From Thinopyrum elongatum (Eukaryota > Streptophyta > Magnoliopsida > Poales > Poaceae), in assembly GCA_011799875.1 (NCBI GenBank), contig CM022299.1:337240447-337304446 (forward strand): a DNA stretch of 64,000 nucleotides, in the 5' to 3' direction. This document shows, one piece after another, positions 34,840 through 45,430 of this stretch; positions within the stretch are counted from its first letter, which is position 1, and each line of letters opens with the position of its first letter. Below the pieces are notes generated by a model that saw only the letters and a program-made list of their open reading frames with translations, ran no database searches and had not been told where the DNA came from. A program made the position numbers and the translations under genes.

Positions 34840-37190
34840 AAAATGGACACGAAAATACCACAACATGTCGAGTGCCATTCCATGATAGCATGCCAAGTTT
34901 CATGAATTTCAGACGAGTTTTGGATTTACTAGAATTTAAAAACAAAGTATCTCAATGTTTTGTCGGCAATCAACAGTGCCCTAGTGTTTGAAATTCATTC
35001 CCATTTCTTGCATGGGACCTAAGCATGCACCCAAGGACACACATTTGATATGTCAACCCATTTTTCTGCACTGGAGCATGTGCATGTAGTTCAAATTTGA
35101 ATTTTGCACATAAAATGCCTAGAAAACCCAGTTAATGTATAAAAATGTCCAAGTGAACCCCGAAAAATCCCAAAAATTGACACAACACTCCTGTTGTTCT
35201 ATGTTGACACAAGAAAAATTTTGAAAGCAAGAAGAGGCAACGGATATCGTTTCGTCCCCAAAGGTGGCACGTTCCCTATCGAAACCATCAGGCTTGTTGA
35301 GAGAAGCTCTGGTTTGTGAGAAGCTTATATTCAAACCTGCCCCGAATGGGACAAAATTTTACCACGGCATGTTGATGCCGCTCCATGATAGCATGCCAAG
35401 TTTCATGAATTTCAGACGAGTTTTGGATTTACTAGAATTTTAAAACCATGTATCTCAATGTTTGCGGCCGAGCGACGGTGGCAAGGTGTTTGACATTCAT
35501 TCCCATTTCTTGCATGGGACCTAAGCATGCAACCAAGGACACAGATTTGATTTTTTCAACCAATTTATATGCACTTGAGCATGTGCATGTAGTTCAAATT
35601 TGAATTATGCACATAAATGCATAGAAAACTCAGTTAATGTATAAAAATATCCAAATGAACCCCGAAAAATTCCAAAATTTAACACAACACTCCTGTTGTT
35701 CTATGTTGACACTAGAAAAAAAATTGAAATCAAGAAGAGGCAACGGATATCGTTTCGTCCAGAAAGGTGAAACGTTACCTACCGTAACCCTAAGGCTTGT
35801 TGTGAGAAGCTCTGGTTTGTGAGAAGCTTATACCCCAACCTGCCCCAAATGGGACAATATTTCTACCACGGCATGTTGATGACCTTCCATGATAGCATCT
35901 CAAGTTTCATAAATTTCAGACGCGTTTTCGATTTACTAGAACTTAAAAACCATGTATCTCAATGTTAGCGGCCGAGCTAGGGTGGCAAGGTGTTTGACAT
36001 TCATTCCCATTTCTTGCATGGGACTTAAGCATGCAACCAAGGACACACATTTGAATTTCGAACCCATTTATATGCACTCGAGCATGTGCATGTAGTTCAA
36101 ATTTGAATTATGCACATAAATGCATAGAAAAGCCAGTTAATGTACAAAAATGTCCAAGCGAACCCCGAAAAATCCCAAAAATTGACACAACACTCCTGTT
36201 GTTCTATGTTGACACTAGAAAAATTTTGAAAGCAAGAAGAGGCAACGGATATTTTTCCGTCCCCAAAGGTGGCACGTTCCCTATTCAGGCTTGTTGTGAG
36301 AAGCTCTGGTTTGCGAGAAGCTTATACCAAAACCTGCCCCAAATGGGACAATATTTTTACCATGGCATGTTGATGTCATTCCATGATATCATGTCAAGTT
36401 TCATGAATTTCAGACGAGCTTTGGATTTACTAGAATTTTAAAACCATGTATCTCAATGTTAGCGGCCGAGCGACATTGTCAAGGTGTTTGAAATTCATTC
36501 TCATTTCTTGCATGTGATCTAAGCTTGCAACCAAGGACACACATTTGGTTTTTTAACCTGTTTTTATGCACAAGAGCATGTGCATGTAGTTTAATTTTGA
36601 ATTATGCACATAAATGCCTAGAAAACTCAGTTAACATATAAAAATGTCCAAATAATCCCCAAAAAATCCAAAATTTAACACGACACTCCTGTTGTTCTAT
36701 GTTGACACCAGAAAACAAATTAAAAGCAAGAAGAGGCGACGAATATCGTTTTGTCCACAAAGGTGACATGTTTCCCTATCGGAACCATGAGGCTTCTTGT
36801 GAGAAGCTATGGTTTGTGAGAAACTTATACCATAACCTGCCCCAAATGGGACAATATTTTTTGCCCCAGCATGTTGATGCCATTCCATGATAGCATGCCA
36901 AGGTTCATGAATTTCAGACGAGTTTTGGATTTACTAGAATTAAAAAAGCAAGTACCTCAATGTTTGCCGGAGAGCCACGGTGCCGTGGTGTTTGAAATTC
37001 AACCCCCATTTCTTGCATGGGACATAAGCATCAACCCATGGACACATATATGATTTTACAACCCATTTTGGTGCACCAGAGCATGTGCATGTAGTTTAAT
37101 TTTGAATTGTGCACCTGAAATGCCTAGAAAACCAAGTTAATGTATAAAAATGTCCAAACGAACCTTGAATAATTCTAATTTTTTGAACAC
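34840..37190. repeat. 500-bp tandem array, about 4.7 copies
   Basis: CATGATAGCATGCCAAGTTT or a close variant occurs at 34881, 35384, 35888, 36382 and 36886, giving periods of 503, 504, 494 and 504 bp. Each unit also carries TCTTGCATGGGAC, GAGCATGTGCATGTAGTT, CACTCCTGTTGTTCTATGTT and CTGCCCCAAATGGGAC. No unit holds an intact frame. Arrays like this are common as internal filler in large Triticeae DNA transposons, which supports the CACTA reading. Confidence 0.92.
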
Positions 37191-37489
37191 ACACACCTAT
37201 AGTTGCATGTTCACTGCAGATAAAAGTTCTAGCAATTCAAACACCCTCCTTTGCCGCAGTGACCCAATTATGTAATTCAAATCAAGATGAAAAATCAAGT
37301 AGATTGCACACAGTTTATTATCACCAACCGTGTGAGATGCAGTACAAAATATCTTGGAGCACCGTCGGAGTATAGTTCGCATATGGCGTACACGAGAAGG
37401 TGCGTCGGCTACAGTCCACAGCCGGCGTGTCAAGCACACTAGCTCGCTCCCCAAATATCATTTCACTGTTCAATCATCATTGGTGAAAG

Positions 37490-38058
37490 ATGGGGACATG
37501 GACCCGCGTTGTGAGGGCAACTTCGGCGGCCCACTCCGGCGACAGCGCGGCCGCAGCCGCCATGCGTGTGCTAACAAGCTTCGTGAGCGCGGCCGCAATC
37601 TGCGACCGGGCGGCCAAGGCAGCCCAAACGGCCGCTGTTGCTTCTCAAGTGGCAGCAGCAACATCTACCTCGGGGATAGCAACTGGCGAGAGCGGCACAG
37701 CAGCTGTCCGTTCTGCAGCGGCAGCCTTAGCCCTGGCGGTCACCTCACGAATCGAACGAAGCTTCTCCGACAACGGTCGGCAACCCACAGCCGAAGAGTT
37801 GGAATCGCCGAGAGCGTTCAAGCAGCCGTCCGTTCCTCCGCGACATACCTTGCCACGACGGAGTCCGTCCAAGCCCAGATCGCAGCCACCCACGCCCAGC
37901 TCATGGCGGCCTTTTCCAAAGAGATGGTGGACGCGGATGGCGAGATGCTTGCCCAGTATGGTGCGATGGATTCCATGGAGCCCCTTCCCTAGGAGATCGT
38001 CGGGCGCGAGCTGGACATGGAGGAGGCGACGGAGATCGACGAGCACCAGCCGGAGTAG
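37490..38058 (+). pseudogene. hypothetical Ala-rich helical protein, frameshifted
   Basis: ATG 37490 opens a frame of Ala-rich helix (SAAAICDRAAKAAQTAAVAS, then SRIERSFSDNGRQPTAEELE). The next phase takes over near 37810 and reads ESVQAAVRSSATYLATTES and EMVDADGEMLAQYGAMDSME. It is broken by TAG 37990 and ends at TAG 38056 (EIDEHQPE). The two parts look like one protein of about 185 aa with one frameshift. No domain is recognised. It has the same size and style as the units at 32090 and 38620, so they may be distant relatives. Confidence 0.45.
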
Positions 38059-38229
38059 TACTCTTTGTTTTCTTTAATTAAGAGCGCTGGTCTTTAATTT
38101 GTTAGAGTAATGTTTAGGTTAGCTAGCCCTGTTTAATTGCTGAACTTGCCCGATTAAGAAGTGTGGGTGTGCTGTAGTCTCCTTTGTGTACCCAAATTAT
38201 GCAATGACATGGATGACCACTGTAACCAG

Positions 38230-38380
38230 GGAAACTCGGACCAAAATTTGCATGTTCAAACTCATCACACACGGGTAAGCTATATGAATCGTTTGTGATG
38301 TTCACATATCGTACACAGTGCTGAATAAGGGACCGTGTCTGATGACACTTTGCGCGCTAGTTTTTTCGCTGCATCGATCC
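38230..38380. repeat. subterminal-like short repeats between cargo units
   Basis: Motifs CATCACACACGGG, AATCGTTTGTGATG and CCGTGTCTGATGACACTTTGCG sit between the Ala-rich unit and the next one. They echo the GTGTGYGATG/AAACGG language of the terminal arrays. Either the element contains an older nested end here or these motifs are dispersed through it. Confidence 0.4.
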
Positions 38381-38619
38381 AAAATTTTCGGCTTCCACGG
38401 AAATATCTACCTCCCCGCCCCCTCCCCCTTACCAAAAGCCACATTTCCCCTGTTTCCGCCTTCCTTTCCAAGTTGAAACCTTCACTCCTTGCTTGCAGCG
38501 CTGCCTCCTCGCCAGCGACCCTCCTTCATGCTGCTCGGCCTCGTCGATCCAGGCAAGTAATCCACACCCGACCCCCATCCTCCTCCTCCTTCCACATCCC
38601 ACATGCCCCGACCGCCGGC

Positions 38620-39142
38620 ATGACACCTTCCACTCAAATCACTGACCCCTCCCCCAAATAAGCGCCGCCCTAAGCCATGGTGCACGCAGTATAGCCAGGA
38701 GCTCAAGGAGCATTTGGCAGCGAAGAAGCAAATAGCGGCCGCACGCGTGGATGAGGTCGCGAAGGTTGTCATTCGTGCCGACCCACAGATCTTGGAGGAG
38801 CACCTTGCCATCAAGGCCACCGTCGATGCCTCGTGCGCGGACGCCGCGACGTGGTTGGCTGCTTTAAACGATAGTTCGTGGCGTTTTCTCGAGGCCACCG
38901 TCGGTGCCTTCGACGAAGACTATGAGGTGTTTTCTCAGCGTGCCCGTGCTTACCTCAACTCGAGAGCCAGCATGTTGGTGCCCGGAGCGGCTCAGGCAAC
39001 TCACCACTACGACGAGGGCACCCACGATGTGGAGGCCTCGCCCTCTTCCATGTCCAAGGAGCCAATCATCATCGATATCTCCGACAATGAGGAGTGGCTT
39101 GTGTTATTAGCTCACTATATGGACCTATGTTCAGTTTGCTAG
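38620..39142 (+). pseudogene. hypothetical helical protein, probable 1-nt frameshift near the start
   Basis: ATG 38620 reads MTPSTQITDPSPK and stops at TAA. One phase over, the sequence flows on as KRRPKPWCTQYSQELKEHL and an Ala/Glu-rich helical protein of about 150 codons to TAG 39140. The switch falls in the CCCCCAAATAAG run at about 38651-38662. The long frame has no ATG near its start. The tail EPIIIDISDNEEW resembles a short acidic motif. No family is recognised. A 5' exon role for the B3 gene at 54166 is possible but not needed. Confidence 0.4.
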
Positions 39143-39244
39143 CTACGCCGGTTAAGCATGCTTGGTTTACCCGTTGCATGTGTTGCTCCTGCCTTTCCTT
39201 AACAAATTCCAGTGAATTGTCCTATCTACTTTTACCATGCAATC

Positions 39245-39487
39245 TGTTGCTCTAGTGTATATGTTCTATATGTCGTGCAATGTGGTGCTCACTTATTATC
39301 TATTTGGTTAATTAGTTGTCATGTTCAGTTAACTGTTTGGTTCAATTCTGCAAATGTGATGTTCAATTCTTCAGGGTGCAATTTTGTATTGTCTTCCATG
39401 TGAGAAATAAATAAATTTATCTTTACAAAATACATGAGAAACAAACACAATTGCTTTATTTCCAAGTTGTCAGGCATGCTTGGTTTG
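39245..39487. repeat. first copy of a 245-bp tandem repeat
   Basis: The unit contains GTGCAATGTGGTGCTCA, TTAACTGTTTGGTTCAATTC and ATACATGAGAAACAAA, and ends TGTCAGGCATGCTTG. It continues as two more copies at 53530-54020, on the far side of Gypsy-2. After removing Gypsy-2, copy spacing is about 243 and 247 bp. Confidence 0.8.
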
Positions 39488-40645
39488 TGTCGGAGTAATG
39501 GGCCACGGGTAGCCTAACTCGGGTCCCTAAGCATTTCAAGACATGGGGCCGGCTGCGCCCTCAAGCATCAAGGATGAAGCGCCGCCTTCTAGTGGCCGGC
39601 TGGCTCATGAGGCCGGATGCCAGAGGACGGCCAAGCACCGGAAGACGGCCCCAAGATGGGCCGACTCCTAGCAGGCGGTCTCCAGAGAGGCCGGCTCCTA
39701 GAACAGGCGGCCCACGACGCCCTCAAAGTCTACGCCCCCATTAAGAAGACAAGACAGGATGTGGCTACAGTATAGCCCATTCCCCCATGTCCAGGGCACG
39801 GCGCGGCCATAGTGCTCCGTACAGGCAGAGATCTCCTCACGACGTGGCACTGTGGCCACCCCACCCTTGACGTCATTCCTATCAGGCAAAGCCCTGTTCC
39901 CATGGCGGCCTGTCGGTACGGCCTGCAGGCGACAGGCCCTACCAGGCAGCGAGAGACTGGAGGGCGGTAGAGCCTGACCAGTCGGATCGGTGGGAGGGCG
40001 GCCTCTAGCAAGCGGCCCCTCCTCCCTCGAAGTCCGCGCGCCATTAAACGAGAAAAGACACGATGTGGCTACAGTGATCTCCCACCCGACGGCGGGACTG
40101 TAGCCACGCCCCCCCCCCCGACCAAGCACGCGTCATCTGCATTACGGCTACAGCAACAAGCAGTCGATGAGACCCGCAAGTGGCGGGAGCGGCCTGTCGG
40201 CTCCGAGCCAGACCAAGCGGCGGGCCCCAGCAGCTGACAGAGAAGCCGGCGGCCAGGGACGCTGACCGCCGGACCCTACACCCGGCCAGATGACTATTGT
40301 ACCCCTGGGGGGTAGGCCTATATAAACCCCCCAGGGCACCCATGCAAAGGGTTCGGACCTGTGAAACCTAGACTCATTCAGAGTGAGGAGAGAGTCGGCC
40401 CTGCTCTCTTCTACCTATGGCATACAGCTCAAGGAGCACCTTGTACTCACTAGTGCCTTAGTGATCATGCGAAGACCCCGCAGAGCAGGACTAGGGGTGT
40501 TATCTCCTAGGAGAGCCCCGAACCTGGGTAAAGTACGCCGGCATTCGTGTCTACGCCTCATCCCGCTTCCAGGCACCAGCGACGTTCTACTAGCTACCAC
40601 CATGATAAGCCATCCCTTGGCATATGTCGCATCCAACCCCCGACA
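39488..40645 (+). repeat. 5' LTR of Gypsy-2
   Basis: It is 1,158 bp, starts TGTCGGAGTAATGGGCC and ends CCCCCGACA. A TATA box (CCTATATAAACCC, about 40316-40328) is followed by the presumed transcript start. The gag frame is already open in the LTR from 40383. The primer site TTGGCGCCCACCGTGGGGC follows at about 40647. Confidence 0.93.
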
Positions 40646-43160
40646 TTTGGCGCCCACCGTGGGGCTAGGTGCACCGCCGTCCGGAGACCTGTTCTGGACG
40701 GGAACCTTGTTCCTTCCTGGCGAGCGCAGCCAGCCCGGCACGCCAGACGGCACCTGCGCCGACGTGCTGCGCGGCGTGGAGGTCGTCTGCACGGCAAGTG
40801 GCCTCGCCGATCTTGCTGGCAAGATTCGCCTTCCCGACAAGCCCGTATTTGACGCGGGCATAGATGACCCCGAGAGCCGCCTTGTCGGCCTCCTCGACCA
40901 GCTCCACGTCGGCAGTGAGCCTGCTGCAGACTTGGAGTCGGTTGGCTCCACTGACCCGATGCTGGTCGATTCCGACACGGCGTCGCTCGACACATTCCCC
41001 ACCAGCGTGGTGGTCTACGATGAACCGCTCCCTCGCGCGAACAGTGGTGGAGGCACCGTCACGGAGGTACTTGTCATCGAGCATGGCGAGCACTCTGGCG
41101 GAGATGGCCAGGATCCGCTGCAGGCGGTAATGCGGGACCTGTCCGCTCCCATAGCACCCGGTGCGAACGGTGAAATGCTGGAAGCATGCCATATCGCGCT
41201 TCTCGACAGCTTCAACAAGTTGGCGGCCATGAGACGCCTCACCGAGGACTACCACCGCGAGATCGACTGCGCCGTCTGCGGCATGCCGGCTGCTGGCGAG
41301 CCCAGCCGTGCGGGCACGGTCCGACAGCGTGGCGCAGCCATCGCCAGCATGTTGGGGGCCGACCGCCCAGTCTACGCGACGCCGATGGAGAACTTGCGCG
41401 CCGCCCAGGCGGCGACAGAAGAACTGGACCGCCTGGAGGGCGACGAGCGTCGCTGCATGACGGAGCGCGTCAAACAGCTCATCGACGCGGCCGCCGCGCG
41501 GCAGGAAGCCGGCCGCCGCATGATGGAACCCGGCTTACAGGCCGGGAACCTTCCCCCTCGCCGAGAGCACGGCGCGACCTCCCGGACGCCAACAGACGGC
41601 GCCCGCGACGGAAGAGACCCAGAGCCGGTTGCAAGCCGCAGCCGCACCCGCATCTCCATCGAGCGCGACCAAGAGGGCCGCCCACGAGCAGTGGAACGGC
41701 GGGACGGTCGTCCGCCTCCCCCACGCAGGGAGAGACGCGCTTCCCCGCCGCCTGTTGACCACCCGACACTCGGCGACCGCATTGGCCGCCGAGAAGGAGT
41801 CGGGGAGAACGATGCCCGCCACCGGATCGACCGCCTCAACCGGTCCCTGGCGCTAGAAGAAGAAGACGCATTGGGTCCGCCTTGCTTTGGCCCCCGCATC
41901 CGTGACGAGCCCTTCCCCAAAGGGTTCACCCTCCCAAGAGACATGCCCAAGTACACCGGCTCCGTGAAGCCGGAAGACTGGCTGGTCGACTACTCCACGA
42001 CCGTCAGCATCGCAAACGGCAACAAGCGCGTTGCCGTGAAGTATGTTCCGCTCATGCTCCAAGGCACCGCCCGGACATGGCTGAATAGCCTGAAGCCCCG
42101 CAGCATCAACAGCTGGGTTGATTTCACCGAGGCCTTCAACCGCAACTTCACCAGCACGTACAAGCGGCCACCCAAGCCTCGCCAGCTCTCCTTATGCGTC
42201 CAAGGCCCCGACGAGTCGACTCGCGACTACCTCACGCGCTGGGCCGAGCTGCGCAACTCCTGTGAAGGCGTGCACGAGGTGCAGGCCATTGGGTATTTCA
42301 CAGCCGGGTGCAGAGAAGGCACTGTGCTCAAGCACAAACTCCTCTGCGACGAGCCGACCACCCTCGACGAGTTGCTGATCATAGCGGACAAGTACGCCAC
42401 GGCCGACCACTCCATGAAGGCGGAGATTCAAGTTGATGCATCCGGCAAACTGGCTCCTCAAGCTCCTCGGACCCCGGCTGGTGACGCCAGTCGGCGGCAG
42501 CAGCAAAACGACAACAAGCGCAAGGCGCCACAACCGGCTTCTACAAGCCGGCAGGTGGCGACAGTCGAAGACCAGCAGCCGGAAGGGCAGCCTCCTCCCA
42601 AGCGTCAGAAGGGCGGCAAGCCCAACTGGTTGCCCGCTTTCTCATACGAGCAGACTCTCGATGCACCCTGCAAGTTTCACAGCGGCGCGAAGCCGTCCAA
42701 CCACACCACTCGGAAGTGCCACTGGCTCACCAGGATCGCCAAGGGCGACAGGCTCCTGCCTCCTCCACCTGCTGGCCCGCCACCTCCGCCGCCTCAGCAG
42801 CCGGCGGTTCGGCCAGTCGGAGCGATCCAAGACAAGTTCCCTAAAGAGCACGGAGCTTATGTCGTCTTCACCAGTGTGACTGACGACAGGCGCAGCCAGC
42901 GTCAACAGCGCCGGGAAGTGAACGTTGTCACTTCCAAAGCTCCGGAATTCATGCACTGGTCGGAGAGGCCGATCAGTTGGAGCCGATCTGACCACCCGGA
43001 GGTGATGCCTGCTCCGGGTTCTTATGCCCTGGTGCTGGATGCCACCTTCGCTATGGAGAGGCGGGCCGCTCGTTTCTCCCGAGTTCTGATAGATGGCGGC
43101 AGCAGCATCAACATCCTCTACCGTGACACCATGGAGAAGTTGGACATCAAAGAGAAATAG
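40383..43160 (+). CDS. Gypsy-2 Gag-protease, one open frame of 925 codons
   Basis: The frame is open from the LTR to TAG 43158. The first solid ATG after the primer site is about 41161 or later, so the natural start may lie in the LTR. The middle is charged and Arg-rich (about 41500-41850). The Gag core begins near 41882 (CFGPRIRDEPFPKGF, then ARTWLNSLKPRS and a helical domain to about 42420). A Pro-rich stretch (PPPPAGPPPPPP) is at about 42757-42800. The protease active site LIDGGSSINILYRDT is at about 43086-43130, with an intact DGGS. The TAG at 43158 cuts the protease tail, which continues in phase at 43161. The Gag part looks usable; the protease is truncated. Confidence 0.85.
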   Translation: MRRESALLSSTYGIQLKEHLVLTSALVIMRRPRRAGLGVLSPRRAPNLGKVRRHSCLRLIPLPGTSDVLLATTMISHPLAYVASNPRHLAPTVGLGAPPSGDLFWTGTLFLPGERSQPGTPDGTCADVLRGVEVVCTASGLADLAGKIRLPDKPVFDAGIDDPESRLVGLLDQLHVGSEPAADLESVGSTDPMLVDSDTASLDTFPTSVVVYDEPLPRANSGGGTVTEVLVIEHGEHSGGDGQDPLQAVMRDLSAPIAPGANGEMLEACHIALLDSFNKLAAMRRLTEDYHREIDCAVCGMPAAGEPSRAGTVRQRGAAIASMLGADRPVYATPMENLRAAQAATEELDRLEGDERRCMTERVKQLIDAAAARQEAGRRMMEPGLQAGNLPPRREHGATSRTPTDGARDGRDPEPVASRSRTRISIERDQEGRPRAVERRDGRPPPPRRERRASPPPVDHPTLGDRIGRREGVGENDARHRIDRLNRSLALEEEDALGPPCFGPRIRDEPFPKGFTLPRDMPKYTGSVKPEDWLVDYSTTVSIANGNKRVAVKYVPLMLQGTARTWLNSLKPRSINSWVDFTEAFNRNFTSTYKRPPKPRQLSLCVQGPDESTRDYLTRWAELRNSCEGVHEVQAIGYFTAGCREGTVLKHKLLCDEPTTLDELLIIADKYATADHSMKAEIQVDASGKLAPQAPRTPAGDASRRQQQNDNKRKAPQPASTSRQVATVEDQQPEGQPPPKRQKGGKPNWLPAFSYEQTLDAPCKFHSGAKPSNHTTRKCHWLTRIAKGDRLLPPPPAGPPPPPPQQPAVRPVGAIQDKFPKEHGAYVVFTSVTDDRRSQRQQRREVNVVTSKAPEFMHWSERPISWSRSDHPEVMPAPGSYALVLDATFAMERRAARFSRVLIDGGSSINILYRDTMEKLDIKEK

Positions 43161-43810
43161 CTCCAGCCCAGCCGGACTGTCTTCCATGGCATTGTGCCTG
43201 GCTTGTCCTGCTCGCCGATCGGCAAGATCAAGATAGATGTCCTTTTCGGAGAGAAGGATCACTTCCGCCGAGAGCCAATCTGGTTCGAGGTGGTTGATCT
43301 TGAAAGCCCCTACCACGCGCTGCTTGGCCGGCCCGCCCCGGCCAAGTTCATGGCGGTTCCCCACTACGCCTATCTCAAGATGAAGATGCCGAGCACCAAG
43401 GGCATCATCACCATGACTGGTGACTACCAGAAGTCTGTCGCCTGTGCCGCTGCCAGCAGTCGGCTGGCCGAGTCCCTCGTGATTGCTGCCGAGAGGAGGC
43501 TCCTTGACTGGGTTATGGCAATGGCAGGCAAGCAGCCGGAAATGTTGCCAGAACCTAAGGAGCCAGAAGCTGAGGGCTCGTTCAAGCCGGCGAAAGAAAC
43601 AAAGAAGATACCCCTGGACCCGGAGCACCCGGAGAGGTACGCTGTCATTGGTGCAAACCTTGACAGCAAATAGGAAAGCGAGCTCGCCGATTTCCTTCGT
43701 GAGAATCGGGACATCTTTGCATGGTCTCCTAAAGACATGCCGGGTGTTCCGACGGATTTAGCCGAGCACAAGTTACATGTCCGACTTGGTGTCAACCAGT
43801 CAGGCAGCCC
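43161..43810 (+). pseudogene. Gypsy-2 protease tail and linker, stop plus frameshift
   Basis: In the Gag-protease phase this reads SRTVFHGIVPG, SPYHALLGRPAPAKF and a linker to TAG 43671. It then reads ENRDIFAWSPKDMPGVP until a 1-nt deletion at about 43790-43797 moves the frame into RT. The stop lies in AAATAGGAAAGC, identical and at the same place as in Gypsy-1 (22276). Confidence 0.85.
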
Positions 43811-45430
43811 TTGCGCCGCCTGTCGGAAGAAAAGAGAGGAGTCATTGGAGAAGAAATAGCCCGGCTTCTAGCGGCGGGCTTCATTATGGAAGTATTCTTC
43901 CCAGAGTGGTTAGCCAACCCAGTCCTTGTGCTGAAAAAGAATAAGAAGTGGCGCATGTGTATTGATTATACCAGCCTCAACAAAGCTTGCCCCAAAGATC
44001 CATTTGCTTTGCCAAGAATTGACCAAGTGATAGACTCCACAGCCGGATGCGAGCTGTTGAGTTTTTTGAATGCATACTCAGGGTACCACCAGATCAAACT
44101 GAACCCAGCCGACAGGCTGAAGACCGCCTTCATCACACCATTCGGAGCCTTCTGCTACCTGACCATGACGTTCGGCTTGAGGAATGCCGGCGCCACGTTT
44201 CAGCGTTGCATGCAGAAGTGTCTCCTCAAGCAACTCGGCAAGAACGCCCATGTCTATGTGGATGATATCGTGGTGAAGACGAAGAAGCGTGGCACCCTGC
44301 TAGAGGACCTTAAGGAAACCTTTGAAAACTTGCGTCATTTTCAAATCAAGCTCAACCCAGAGAAATGTGTCTTTGGAGTACCAACCGGCCAGCTTCTTGG
44401 TTTCCTGGTCTCAGAGCGCGGCATAGAGTGCAATCCTGTGAAGATCAAGGCCATCGAGAGGATGGAGGTGCCCACCCGACTGCTGGATGTGCAAAAATTC
44501 ACCGGCTGCTTGGCATCCATCAGCCATTTCATCAGTCGGCTGGGCGAGAAGGCTCTTCCTCTGTACCAGCTTATGAAGAAAACCACTTTTTTTGAGTGGA
44601 ATGACAAGGCGGATGAAGCTTTTCTCCTGCTCAAAAAGGTGTTGACCACTCCGCCTGTCCTAGCGGCTCCGACTGCTAAGGAGCCGATGCTTCTCTACAT
44701 CGCCGCCACCAGCCGGGTGGTCAGCACAGTCATAGTTGTGGAATGCAAAGAAGACGGCAAGGCACAGCCGGTCCAGAGACCGGTGTACCACTTGAGCGAG
44801 GTGTTGTCGGCCTCCAAGCAGAACTACCTCCACTATAAAAAGTTGTGTTATGGCGTGCATTTCGCCGCCAAGAAGCTGAAGCCATAGTTCCAAGAGCATC
44901 CAATCACGGTTGTTTGCACCGCCCCGCTTGCGGAGATCATAGGCAGCAGAGATGCATCGGGCCGAGTGGCCAAGTGGGCCATTGAGCTGGCCCCCTACAC
45001 CATCTTCTACCAACCTCGCACCGCCATCAAATCCCAGGCGCTGGCCGACTTCCTCGTCGACTAGGCCGAGACCCAGTACCTGCCGCCAGCTCCAGACTCC
45101 ACTCATTGGCGGATGCACTTCGATGGCTCGAAGATGTGCACCGGTCTGGGAGCCGGCATCGTCCTCACCTCTCCCAAAGGAGACAAGCTCAAATACGCGG
45201 TGCAAATCCACTTTGCCGCCTCCAACAACATGGCCGAGTACGAAGCACTCTTACACGGGCTCCGGCTTGCCAAGGAACTCGACATTCGCCGGATCCTATG
45301 CTATGGTGACTCCGACTTGGTGGTCCAGCAGTCGTCAGGTGACTGGGACGCCAAGGATGCAAGCATGGCAAGCTACCGCTTCCTCGCCTAGCAACTCAGT
45401 GGATACTTTGAAGGGTGCGAGTTCCTCCAT
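43811..45430 (+). pseudogene. Gypsy-2 reverse transcriptase and RNase H; RT motif A Asp changed to Asn
   Basis: One phase covers RT, connection and RNase H, broken by TAG at 44885, 45062 and 45389. Motif A reads FLNAYSGYHQ: the catalytic Asp of FLDAYSGYHQ is Asn (codon AAT, 44069-44071). Motif C is YVDD at about 44258-44269. RNase H shows HFDGSK near 45110-45130 and NNMAEYEALLHGL near 45226. The second stop fits DFLVDW changed to DFLVD-stop (TGG to TAG). With a catalytic Asp lost and three stops, this copy cannot replicate itself. Confidence 0.88.

Noticed and set aside
40443..40452. CACTAGTG as a CACTA end
   Set aside because: It lies within the Gypsy-2 LTR and recurs at the same place in the other LTR (53332), so it is ordinary LTR sequence.
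40415..41255. Several minus-strand ORFs opposite Gypsy-2 gag
   Set aside because: They are shadows of a GC-rich coding frame. The plus strand carries the Gag core, while the antisense frames have no motifs.
42642..43628. 328-codon minus-strand ORF opposite Gypsy-2 Gag-protease
   Set aside because: It is long only because the plus-strand codons are GC-rich. It crosses the protease active-site region and has no splice or promoter support.
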